From Chloroflexota bacterium (lineage in GTDB: Bacteria; Chloroflexota; Anaerolineae; UBA1429): DNA of 6,310 nt. Under the pieces are notes generated by a model. That model was not told where the DNA came from. It did not search any database and saw only the letters and a program-made list of their open reading frames with translations. Within the stretch, counting starts at the first letter, position 1. Each line of letters opens with the position of its first letter. Where the stretch lies: the NCBI GenBank assembly GCA_012513725.1, contig JAAZBQ010000600.1:1-6310 (forward strand), written 5' to 3'. This document shows, one piece after another, positions 1-5,373 of this stretch. A program made the translations under genes and the position numbers.

Positions 1-453
1 CTCCTCGGCGAGGTGGAGGACCCGCGCCCGGTGGCCGTCAGGCTGCGTCTCAGCGGCCGCGAGACGCGCTTCCTCGTGCGCGCCGTGCGCGCCGCGCGGG
101 AGGTGTTGAGCGGCCCTCCGGGCGGTGCCCAGGGCGCCCTGGGCACCTACCGCTACTACCGCGCCTACGATGAGGATGGCCTCGCGGGGGCCATGTTGGC
201 CCTGGCCCGCGCCGGCACGTCGAGCGCCGTGGAGACCCTCGTTCTGGCACTCCTCGACGCCTGGTTTCGGGAGTGCGAGTGGGTGGTCGATCCCCCCCGG
301 CTCCTCGATGGGGGCGACGTGGTGCGCCTCCTCGGGGGGCAGGCCGGCCCGCGGGTGGGCGCGCTCCTCGAGGAGGTCCGCGAGGCCCAGGTGCAGGGCC
401 TAGTACGCAATCGCGAGGAGGCGCTGACGCTCCTGCGACATCGCCTCGGCTAG
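1..453 (+). CDS. CCA tRNA nucleotidyltransferase-like protein, C-terminal part (5' truncated)
   Basis: The reading frame is open from the first base of the window and ends with TAG at 451-453, so about 150 residues of the C-terminus are seen and the start lies upstream. The last ~55 residues, with 'LLDGGDVVRLLG', 'GPRVGALLEEVREAQ' and 'NREEALTLL', match the pattern I know from the C-terminal tail of bacterial CCA-adding enzymes and poly(A)-polymerase-like nucleotidyltransferases ('LLDGxDLM..LG..PGPxIGxLLexlreAQ..G.v.tReEAL'). These enzymes add or repair the 3' CCA of tRNA in the cytoplasm. The catalytic nucleotidyltransferase head and any HD domain would be upstream and cannot be checked here. 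The GTG at 13 is an internal codon, not a likely start, because the frame continues upstream of it. The tail alone cannot separate a full CCA-adding enzyme from an A-adding enzyme or a related HD protein. Confidence 0.75.
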   Translation, partial: LLGEVEDPRPVAVRLRLSGRETRFLVRAVRAAREVLSGPPGGAQGALGTYRYYRAYDEDGLAGAMLALARAGTSSAVETLVLALLDAWFRECEWVVDPPRLLDGGDVVRLLGGQAGPRVGALLEEVREAQVQGLVRNREEALTLLRHRLG

Positions 454-473
454 ATTTCCCCGATGTCTCTCTG

Positions 474-488
474 CCGCCCAAAGGGCGG
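474..488 (+). terminator. Possible short hairpin after the nucleotidyltransferase gene
   Basis: A perfect 6-bp GC stem (CCGCCC / GGGCGG) with an AAA loop lies 20 bases after the TAG at 451-453. No T-run follows on either side, so it is not a textbook intrinsic terminator. It could slow polymerase or stabilise the mRNA end. The call is weak. Confidence 0.3.
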
Positions 489-563
489 ATCCGATAGTCC
501 CCGTACCACGATAGTGGTGGCCTTATCCATGCTGGGCTGTCTCAACTCCATCGACGCGACACC

Positions 564-570
564 GAGGAGG
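564..570 (+). promoter_or_regulatory. Ribosome binding site for the 596-aa exported protein
   Basis: GAGGAGG lies five bases before the ATG at 576. It is a strong Shine-Dalgarno match and fixes the start of the gene. In the 122-base gap before this gene I found no convincing -35/-10 pair. Confidence 0.8.
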
Positions 571-575
571 GCGAC

Positions 576-2366
576 ATGGGCGGACGACGGGGCCGGGCCT
601 GGGCCGCGGCAGCACTCGTGATCTGGTTGGCGCTGGGGTCGAGCGTGGGGGCACTGCCGGCGTCGGCGCCCCTCGCACAGGATGCTGAGGAGCACACGGT
701 AGCCATTGGCTACCAGGGAGTGCTCACAGATAGCGAGGGGCAGCCCTTGACCGGGGCCTATCCCATGGAGTTTCGGCTCTACAGCGCCCGCTCCGGGGGC
801 GTACCCGCCCTGTGGAGCTCGGGGATCCTCGATGTGGCGGTAGACGGAGGCCTGTTCCAGGTGGTGCTCCAGGTACCCCAGGGGCTCCTGGACGGCCGCA
901 CGCTGTGGCTGGCCATCTACGTCGACGGGGAGACCCTCTCCCCACGGCAGGAGATCCTCGCCACGCCCTACGCCGCCGGGCTGCTGCCGAATATCCACGT
1001 GCAGGGGGCAACGAGCGGCAACCTCCTCTCCGCAACGAACCTCTCCACCGGAGCCGCACTGTGGGGCAGTAGCGTCCGCGGCGCAGGAGTGTACGGGCTG
1101 AGCGAGGACGGCTCTGGCGTGTATGGCGAGAACGCCGGCACGGCCCAGGGCGCGGGCTATGGCGGCTACTTTATCTCCAGCACCGGCGTCGGCGTCTATG
1201 GGCACAGCGACGCCGAGAGCACCCTGGCCAGCCCGTTGGCCCCCGGGGTGCAGGGGAGCAGCCAGCACGGGTACGGGGTGTACGGCCAGTCGGCGGCAGC
1301 GACTCGCGCCGGCGTAATGGGCATATCCACCTACGGAGGCGGCGTGCGCGGCGAGTCGACCAACGGCGCGGGCCTCGAGGGGTACAGCGTGACGGGCCCC
1401 GGCCTCCGGGCAACCAGCGAAGAGGCCACCGGCGCCGAGATCCGCAGCACCCAGGGCCCGGCGCTGGTGGCCGAGACCGAGGGCGTCGACGCCGGGGATC
1501 ACGCCGGCACATTCTCCGCCGTAGCGGCCAGTGCCGTCGTCGCCGAGAGCAGCCACAGCGCCGGCGTGCAGGCTACGTCGGGCGACGTCGCGCTGGCGCC
1601 GGCCTTTTCCGGCCTGGGGGGTGTGATCGGTCGCGGGGAGACCCTGGGCGTGTACGGTTCTTCCCATGCGGGCACGGGGGTCGAGGGCGCCAGCGTGAAC
1701 GGGATCGGCGTGCGCGGCTCGAGCCAGGGACACTATGGCGGCTATTTCACCAGCACTGGGCAGCGGGCGCTGTACGTCGAGAACCTGGACGGCAAGTACT
1801 GGGACGCCTACTTTGGCGGGGAGGTCGGCATCCGAGTTGCTGGCGGCGCCGATGTGCGGCGCGATCTCACCGTAGGCGGCGATGCGCGTATCGACGGCAA
1901 TCTGGTCGTGAGCGGCAGCAAGTCTGGCTACGTCGCGGACATCGCCCTGCACGCCGGGGAGATGCCGCTGGAACGCGGCGACCTGGTGGAGGTCGTCGGC
2001 GTCGCGGATCCCGTCGCCGGCGAGATCCCCGTGCCGCGGGTACGCCGGACGGAGGGGGCGGAGAGCCGGGCCGTGCTCGGCGTGGTGGACCGGCGTTACG
2101 TGCCAGGGGAGGGCTTTGCCTCCGAAGGCGAGGGCCAGATCGCGCCGGGCGAGTACCTGGGCACCGTGACCCTCGGCGCCTACGCGGTGGTCAATGTAGA
2201 CGCAACCTACGGCGCCATCCTCCCCGGGGACCTGCTGGTGTCCTCGCCCACCCCGGGGCATGCCATGCGCGCCGAGGATCCGCAGACGGGGACGGTGGTG
2301 GGCAAGGCGCTGGAGGCGCTGGAATCGGGCCGGGGCCGCATCGCAGTGGTGGTCACGCTGCAGTGA
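576..2366 (+). CDS. Exported glycine-repeat surface protein, tail-fibre-like
   Basis: This 596-aa protein starts with a signal peptide: arginines at residues 4-7, a hydrophobic stretch at ~8-26, then an Ala/Pro-rich region before the mature part. Residues ~42-135 form a domain seen at the start of many bacterial surface proteins: 'YQGVLTDSEGQPLTG', 'FRLYSA', 'LLDGRTLWLAIYVDGE', 'LSPRQEILATPYA'. Residues ~165-400 hold many GVYG-like motifs (171-174, 181-184, 206-209, 224-227, 234-237, 246-249, 256-259, 266-269, 358-361, 368-371, 378-381) and two YGGYF motifs (195-199, 387-391), a pattern that suggests a repetitive beta fold. Residues ~420-445 ('DLTVGGDARIDGNLVVSG') resemble the stalk before S74-type tail-fibre domains, but no S74 autoprotease follows. 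Instead residues ~450-596 form a compact end domain with 'PGDLLVSSPTPGHAM' and 'GTVVGKALEAL'. The role is unknown; a cell-surface or extracellular structural or adhesive role is inferred. No phage genes lie beside it. Confidence 0.85.
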   Translation: MGGRRGRAWAAAALVIWLALGSSVGALPASAPLAQDAEEHTVAIGYQGVLTDSEGQPLTGAYPMEFRLYSARSGGVPALWSSGILDVAVDGGLFQVVLQVPQGLLDGRTLWLAIYVDGETLSPRQEILATPYAAGLLPNIHVQGATSGNLLSATNLSTGAALWGSSVRGAGVYGLSEDGSGVYGENAGTAQGAGYGGYFISSTGVGVYGHSDAESTLASPLAPGVQGSSQHGYGVYGQSAAATRAGVMGISTYGGGVRGESTNGAGLEGYSVTGPGLRATSEEATGAEIRSTQGPALVAETEGVDAGDHAGTFSAVAASAVVAESSHSAGVQATSGDVALAPAFSGLGGVIGRGETLGVYGSSHAGTGVEGASVNGIGVRGSSQGHYGGYFTSTGQRALYVENLDGKYWDAYFGGEVGIRVAGGADVRRDLTVGGDARIDGNLVVSGSKSGYVADIALHAGEMPLERGDLVEVVGVADPVAGEIPVPRVRRTEGAESRAVLGVVDRRYVPGEGFASEGEGQIAPGEYLGTVTLGAYAVVNVDATYGAILPGDLLVSSPTPGHAMRAEDPQTGTVVGKALEALESGRGRIAVVVTLQ

Positions 2367-2372
2367 CGGCAT

Positions 2373-2402
2373 TTGCCGCCCGGTGCGATTTGGGGGTAAG
2401 AT
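2373..2402 (+). promoter_or_regulatory. Candidate promoter for tRNA-Arg
   Basis: TTGCCG (2373-2378) and TAAGAT (2397-2402) are each 4 of 6 matches to the sigma-70 boxes and are 18 bases apart. Transcription would begin near 2409, about 22 bases before the mature tRNA 5' end, leaving a short leader for RNase P to remove. The boxes are imperfect and the call rests on position as much as sequence. Confidence 0.4.
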
Positions 2403-2430
2403 GTGTACGCTGCTCCGGACGGGGCGGGAT

Positions 2431-2503
2431 GCGCCCATAGCTCAATGGATAGAGTGCCGGACTTCGAATCCGTAGGTTGCAGGTTCGACCCCTGCTGGGC
2501 GCG
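2431..2503 (+). tRNA. tRNA-Arg (anticodon UCG)
   Basis: A full cloverleaf can be folded by hand. The acceptor stem is 7 perfect pairs (2431-2437 with 2496-2502). The D stem is 2440-2443 with 2452-2455, with one G-U pair, and its loop contains GG. The anticodon stem is 2457-2461 with 2469-2473 around the loop CTTCGAA, giving anticodon TCG at 2464-2466. The T stem is 5 perfect pairs (2479-2483 with 2491-2495) with the loop TTCGACC. The discriminator base is G2503 and CTA follows, so the CCA end is not encoded and must be added by a nucleotidyltransferase. The tRNA would read CGA and, by wobble, probably CGG. One oddity is a C-U mismatch at the top of the anticodon stem (C2457 against T2473). 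Confidence 0.93.
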
Positions 2504-2515
2504 CTAGAGTCTCCA

Positions 2516-2577
2516 CGGATGGCCCTCAGACCCTCCCGCGCAACGCGGACAGCGCGGGAGGGTCTGAGGGCCATCCG
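2516..2577 (+). repeat. Perfect 26-bp inverted repeat behind the tRNA (long hairpin)
   Basis: Arms 2516-2541 and 2552-2577 are exact reverse complements over 26 bases and enclose the 10-base loop AACGCGGACA. The structure starts 12 bases after the tRNA. As RNA it would be a very stable stem and could end or process the tRNA transcript. However, no T-run follows (the next bases are CGCCATCC), so it is not a classical intrinsic terminator, and it is longer and more perfect than most terminators. Other readings are a dispersed palindromic repeat of the REP or MITE sort, or a protein-binding palindrome. I see no transposase and no flanking target-site duplication. Confidence 0.85.
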
Positions 2578-2662
2578 CGCCATCCGGGATCTGCTCTCCC
2601 CGCCGCCCGAGACCCATGCCGGCGGCCTGTCGGAGGGCGCCGCGGGGAGCACACCGGTAGAC

Positions 2663-2690
2663 TTGCCGATACGCGATGAATCCCCATAAT
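2663..2690 (+). promoter_or_regulatory. Candidate promoter for the glycosyltransferase gene
   Basis: TTGCCG (2663-2668) and CATAAT (2685-2690; 5 of 6 to TATAAT) are separated by 16 bases. The start of transcription would be near 2697, giving a leader of about 78 bases before the ATG at 2775. The -35 box is the same TTGCCG as in the candidate tRNA promoter. An in-frame ATG at 2676 lies inside this promoter, which argues against it as the start codon. Confidence 0.45.
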
Positions 2691-2774
2691 AAGGGTGAGG
2701 CGCCGCCCGGCGCGGACGAAACGGCCGGCTCCGGTCGCCCATCCTGTCCCTTCTATTGCAAAGGAGCACCCGCC

Positions 2775-3494
2775 ATGGCCGCCCGGTTGCCGCTCGTCGT
2801 GTTGCCCTCTTGGAGCGAGGCGCAGCCCCCCACCCGTCTGGTCGATGCCATCCTGGCCCTCCCCATCCGCTTTGATGTCCTCCTGGTAGACCCCGCGAAC
2901 GGCGACGCCGACCGCCTGGCCCGCGAGCGCGACGAGGTCCACGTGCTGCACGCCCCGTCGCCGGATGACGGCTACCTGGCAGCGTACCGCTGGGCGCTGG
3001 AGCAGGGATACACCCACGTGTTGGAGCTGGATCCCCACGCCTCGCCCCAGCAGCTGCCCGTGCTGTTGGGCGAGATGGACGGGGCCGATCTGGTGGTGGG
3101 GTCGCGATTCGCCGAGAAGAGCGAACGGGCGGCCGGCGGCTGGCGGCGCGCCCTGAGTGCGGGGGGCAACCGGCTCACCCAGGCCTTCCTGGGCCTGGCC
3201 ACCCGCGATTGCACCAGCGGTCTGCGCTGCTATCGCAGCGCGCTCCTGGAGTGCATTCCCTGGGACGCGATTCCCTCCCGCGAGTACGGCCTCAGAGTCA
3301 GCGCCCTGTACTATGCCGAACGCATGGGCGCCCGCGTGCGAGAGGTGCCCGTCGGCTGGTGCGCGCACCGCACCCCGCCGCGCGCCGCGCTAGAGGCCTT
3401 TTCCTACGTGACCCGCACGGCCTTCCACGACCGCATCCTGCGCCGCCTGCGCCCGGCCCGGCGCACCCGCGCAGGCCGCGGCTGGACGCGGTAA
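2775..3494 (+). CDS. DPM1-like family 2 glycosyltransferase with degenerate active-site motifs
   Basis: The 239-aa product follows the layout of polyprenyl-phosphate mannosyl/glucosyl transferases (GT2, DPM1 type), which move a sugar from a nucleotide sugar to a lipid carrier at the membrane. Visible landmarks are 'VVLPSWSEA' (8-16, usually PTYNE), 'VLLVDPANGDAD' (35-46, usually VVDDxSxDGT), 'AAYRWALEQGYTHVLELD' (69-86), 'GADLVVGSRF' (103-112), 'TSGLRCYR' (147-154, usually TGGFRCYR) and 'VREVPVGW' (188-195). Two key motifs are altered: the second Asp of the nucleotide-binding pair is Pro40, and the metal-binding DxD is D86-P-H88. The size is that of a single GT domain, and no C-terminal membrane segment is seen; the end is Arg-rich. 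The start is set by AAGGAG at 2761-2766, eight bases before the ATG; a frame from 2676 would add 33 unlike residues. It may be a divergent enzyme or an inactive relative; the sugar and acceptor are unknown. Confidence 0.8.
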   Translation: MAARLPLVVLPSWSEAQPPTRLVDAILALPIRFDVLLVDPANGDADRLARERDEVHVLHAPSPDDGYLAAYRWALEQGYTHVLELDPHASPQQLPVLLGEMDGADLVVGSRFAEKSERAAGGWRRALSAGGNRLTQAFLGLATRDCTSGLRCYRSALLECIPWDAIPSREYGLRVSALYYAERMGARVREVPVGWCAHRTPPRAALEAFSYVTRTAFHDRILRRLRPARRTRAGRGWTR

Positions 3495-3511
3495 CAACCG
3501 CCGGATAGCAC

Positions 3512-3539
3512 ACAGCGCCACCGATACCGGTGGCGCTGT
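3512..3539. terminator. Bidirectional terminator hairpin between convergent genes
   Basis: A perfect 12-bp stem (3512-3523 with 3528-3539) encloses the 4-base loop ATAC. It lies 17 bases after the stop of the + glycosyltransferase gene and 27 bases past the stop of the - gene ending at 3567. Only TT follows directly on +, so the T-run is poor. Placement between two converging genes is the main reason for calling it a terminator for both. Confidence 0.75.
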
Positions 3540-3566
3540 TCGTCATTGGGGCTGCGAGGCGACGGG

Positions 3567-4997
3567 CTATTTGCTCCGGATCAGGTCGGTGAACTCTTGC
3601 AGGATGCTCGTCACGTCGAACGTGGCCCATTCCCCGTCGGGGTCGCCGGCGTTGAACACCGCAAAGCCCAGCACGTAGGGATCGCGGCGCAGTTCCTCGT
3701 CGTACCAGGAGAGTTGCTCCATGTACGAGCGGACGGCCGCCGGGCTGTACTCCTGCCCGCCGTCGATCGCGTCGCGCCAGCCGCCCATCGTGATCCCCTG
3801 CTTGACCAAGACGCCCCCATCGATGCCGGCCTCGGTGATGATCAGGGGGATCACCAGGTCGTGGGCGCGGAGGTAGTGGTCGTACCAGATGCGATAGCGG
3901 AGCGTGAGGGCGCCGTACTGGTCGTTCAGCTGCAGGCCCGGCACGCCGGCGCCCACGCCTTGGCGCATGGAGGGAGCAGAATACTCGTGGAGGGCGAGCA
4001 CGCCTCCGTGCTCCTGGGCCACCGCCACCGCCGCGAGGAAGGGCTCGAACTCGCTCGGCTCGGGCACCCCCACGGAAAAGTTACCGATCGCCACGCTTAA
4101 GCCCAGGTCCGCCATGCGGCGCGTGCGCTCGGCCTCGAACTCGGCGAACCAGGCCATGTCCTCCCGGCTGTCGATAGAGGGCTCGTTCCAACCCAGCCAG
4201 TAATCGACCTGGGGGTGCGTCAGGTAGGCATCGGCGTGCGCGGCGACGAACGCCTGGGCCGCCTCCACGGGATCGCCTTCCATCGGCTGCTCGTTCTGGA
4301 AGCGCGCCACCGTGATGGTCTCGGGAGAGGCCGCCTTGACGTCGGCCAGCCAGCCGATATCGCCGACCGCCATCACCACCGCCGGCTGCGCCTCGCGGAC
4401 GAACTCCATGATGGCGGGGGACGAGTTGCTGGTCACGTGGATGCCCAGCTTGCTGCCATCAATCGCTTCCACCTGGGTGAGGGGCGGCTGGGAGAGGTAG
4501 GCCTCCATAGCCGGATCGATGGGCACGAACCAGATCGTCGTCGACCCGGGGGGGCTGCAATCCATCAGGATGGTGCCCAGCCCGTCGGCGACGCTGACCT
4601 CCAGCTGGTGGCACCCTTCCACCACGGCGCCATCGGCGAAGGAGAGCACGATGGAGGCCACGCTACCCGGCTCCAGCGAGCGAGGGAACCACTCGTTGCT
4701 GATCTCGGCGACGTCTGGATCGGGCGGAAAGTAGCGGTCCAGGACGCGGGCCGCCGGGACGGTCCACTCGGTATGGTTCAGCAGGGTGAGGACGTACCGA
4801 TAGGGGTCGCCGGGGAGCGACGTGCCCTGCAACACGAGGCCGCCGCCCAGGGGGGCCTCGGGGAGGCTGCCGGTGTGGAGCACCTCGCTGTCGATCACGC
4901 GAGGATCTTGTTGTTCCGCATACGCCAACGGAGCCAAGGCCGCCGCCAGCAGGGCCAGGACGAGTATCGCTATCGTCAGACGGTGTAGGCGAGCCAT
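3567..4997 (-). CDS. Exported glycoside-hydrolase-like protein (TIM-barrel, clan GH-A style)
   Basis: The 476-aa product begins with a clear signal peptide (residues 1-27, hydrophobic core 'TIAILVLALLAAALAPLA', likely cut after AYA27). Residues ~45-150 look like a beta-sandwich of the NEW3/CARDB sort ('YRYVLTLLNHTEWTV', 'LEPGSVASIVLSF'). Residues ~180-470 read like a TIM barrel with 'GIHVTS', 'VDYWLGWNEPSID' (E272 as possible acid/base), 'VAIGNFSVGVPE', 'LALHEYSAP', 'LVIPLIITEAGIDGG' (E389 as possible nucleophile) and 'VLGFAVFNAGD'. The NEP motif followed by a late T-E-A motif is the usual pattern of retaining clan GH-A hydrolases. I cannot place it in a numbered GH family and the substrate is unknown. 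An ATG at 5111 would add 38 residues, but it overlaps the promoter. The ATG at 4997 has AAGGGAG three bases upstream and gives the signal peptide at once. It is a single gene with its own promoter, converging on the glycosyltransferase gene. Confidence 0.85.
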   Translation of the reverse strand: MARLHRLTIAILVLALLAAALAPLAYAEQQDPRVIDSEVLHTGSLPEAPLGGGLVLQGTSLPGDPYRYVLTLLNHTEWTVPAARVLDRYFPPDPDVAEISNEWFPRSLEPGSVASIVLSFADGAVVEGCHQLEVSVADGLGTILMDCSPPGSTTIWFVPIDPAMEAYLSQPPLTQVEAIDGSKLGIHVTSNSSPAIMEFVREAQPAVVMAVGDIGWLADVKAASPETITVARFQNEQPMEGDPVEAAQAFVAAHADAYLTHPQVDYWLGWNEPSIDSREDMAWFAEFEAERTRRMADLGLSVAIGNFSVGVPEPSEFEPFLAAVAVAQEHGGVLALHEYSAPSMRQGVGAGVPGLQLNDQYGALTLRYRIWYDHYLRAHDLVIPLIITEAGIDGGVLVKQGITMGGWRDAIDGGQEYSPAAVRSYMEQLSWYDEELRRDPYVLGFAVFNAGDPDGEWATFDVTSILQEFTDLIRSK

Positions 4998-5087
4998 ACG
5001 CTCCCTTGTGTCGCGCTCGATGCGGCCCCTAGAGGCGTCTGAGGTCGGCAAATGGCCGGGGCGGACACTGCCACCACGTACTGCCCC

Positions 5088-5116
5088 ATTATAGCGGGTT
5101 CCCGGGCGCAAGCCAA
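5088..5116 (-). promoter_or_regulatory. Promoter of the glycoside-hydrolase-like gene
   Basis: Read on the - strand, TTGGCT (5116-5111) and a perfect TATAAT (5093-5088) are exactly 17 bases apart. Transcription would start near 5081, leaving a leader of about 84 bases to the ATG at 4997. The consensus -10 and ideal spacing make this the best promoter in the window. Its position rules against translation starting at 5111. Confidence 0.7.
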
Positions 5117-5125
5117 TCCCTTTAC

Positions 5126-5142
5126 GGTTAATTCTAGGTTAA
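5126..5142 (+). repeat. Two GGTTAA direct repeats, 11-base period
   Basis: GGTTAA occurs at 5126-5131 and 5137-5142 in an AT-rich patch just upstream of the - promoter. An 11-base period puts both copies on the same face of the helix, as with tandem sites of OmpR/PhoB-type regulators. It may be an operator or an upstream element, or chance in an AT-rich patch. Confidence 0.35.
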
Positions 5143-5195
5143 CTTGAATAGAAACGTCACCGCCGACGGCACCGGCCAGGTCTCCAGAAAAAGTC

Positions 5196-5224
5196 TTGAC
5201 GGGAGCGGTGCATGCTGCTAGGCT
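5196..5224 (+). promoter_or_regulatory. Candidate promoter for the Thr/Pro-linker protein gene
   Basis: TTGACG (5196-5201; 5 of 6) and TAGGCT (5219-5224; 3 of 6) are 17 bases apart. The -10 is far from TATAAT but resembles the TAGRNT boxes seen in high-GC bacteria. Transcription would start near 5231 and give a leader of about 140 bases. An alternative pair, TTTACG (5121-5126) with TTGAAT (5144-5149), is weaker in its -35 and further away. Confidence 0.45.
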
Positions 5225-5373
5225 AACAATAGGCTCGTTGATGTCCATTGTTCTTCGCGACGCGTACCACCAGCGGACGGCATTACCCCGCACTCCCCCG
5301 CTTCCCCATCGCCTCTCCCTCGCATAGCACAGCACCGTATCGTCGGTCCTGGTTGAGTGCGGCCGTGGGAGGG

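Larger units (their letters stand above)
4998..5373. other. Divergent intergenic region
   Basis: This 376-base gap between two divergent genes has no convincing coding frame. It holds the - promoter at 5088-5116, an AT-rich patch at ~5119-5152 with two GGTTAA copies, and a candidate + promoter at 5196-5224. A weak 6-bp inverted repeat, AACAAT (5225-5230) with ATTGTT (5247-5252), lies in the would-be + leader. I see no riboswitch or RNA gene that I could name. Confidence 0.6.

Noticed and set aside
576..2366. Prophage tail-fibre gene
   Set aside because: No phage structural, lysis or integrase gene is nearby, the protein has a secretory signal peptide, and the C-terminal S74 peptidase is absent.
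450..2438. Long open frame of 662 codons on the - strand opposite the exported repeat protein
   Set aside because: It covers the + gene almost exactly, lacks recognisable motifs and is rich in Ala, Gly, His and Arg, as expected for the complement of a GC-rich gene. The + frame has a strong RBS, a signal peptide and known motifs.
2431..2577. Integration (att) site of a mobile element at the tRNA 3' end
   Set aside because: No integrase gene and no second copy of the tRNA 3' end occur in the window. The inverted repeat alone does not show integration.
2477..2689. Short + frame beginning in the tRNA and running through the inverted repeat
   Set aside because: It overlaps the tRNA and the hairpin, and its amino-acid repeats only mirror the palindrome. 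No RBS is visible.
2526..3368. Open - frame of 280 codons opposite the glycosyltransferase
   Set aside because: No family pattern is visible and it would start inside the + gene. The + frame shows clear glycosyltransferase landmarks and an RBS.
3546..4988. Open + frames opposite the hydrolase-like gene (3546-4100 and 4215-4988)
   Set aside because: They are rich in His, Gly, Arg and Asp without any motif. The - frame has a signal peptide, catalytic-type motifs and a strong promoter.
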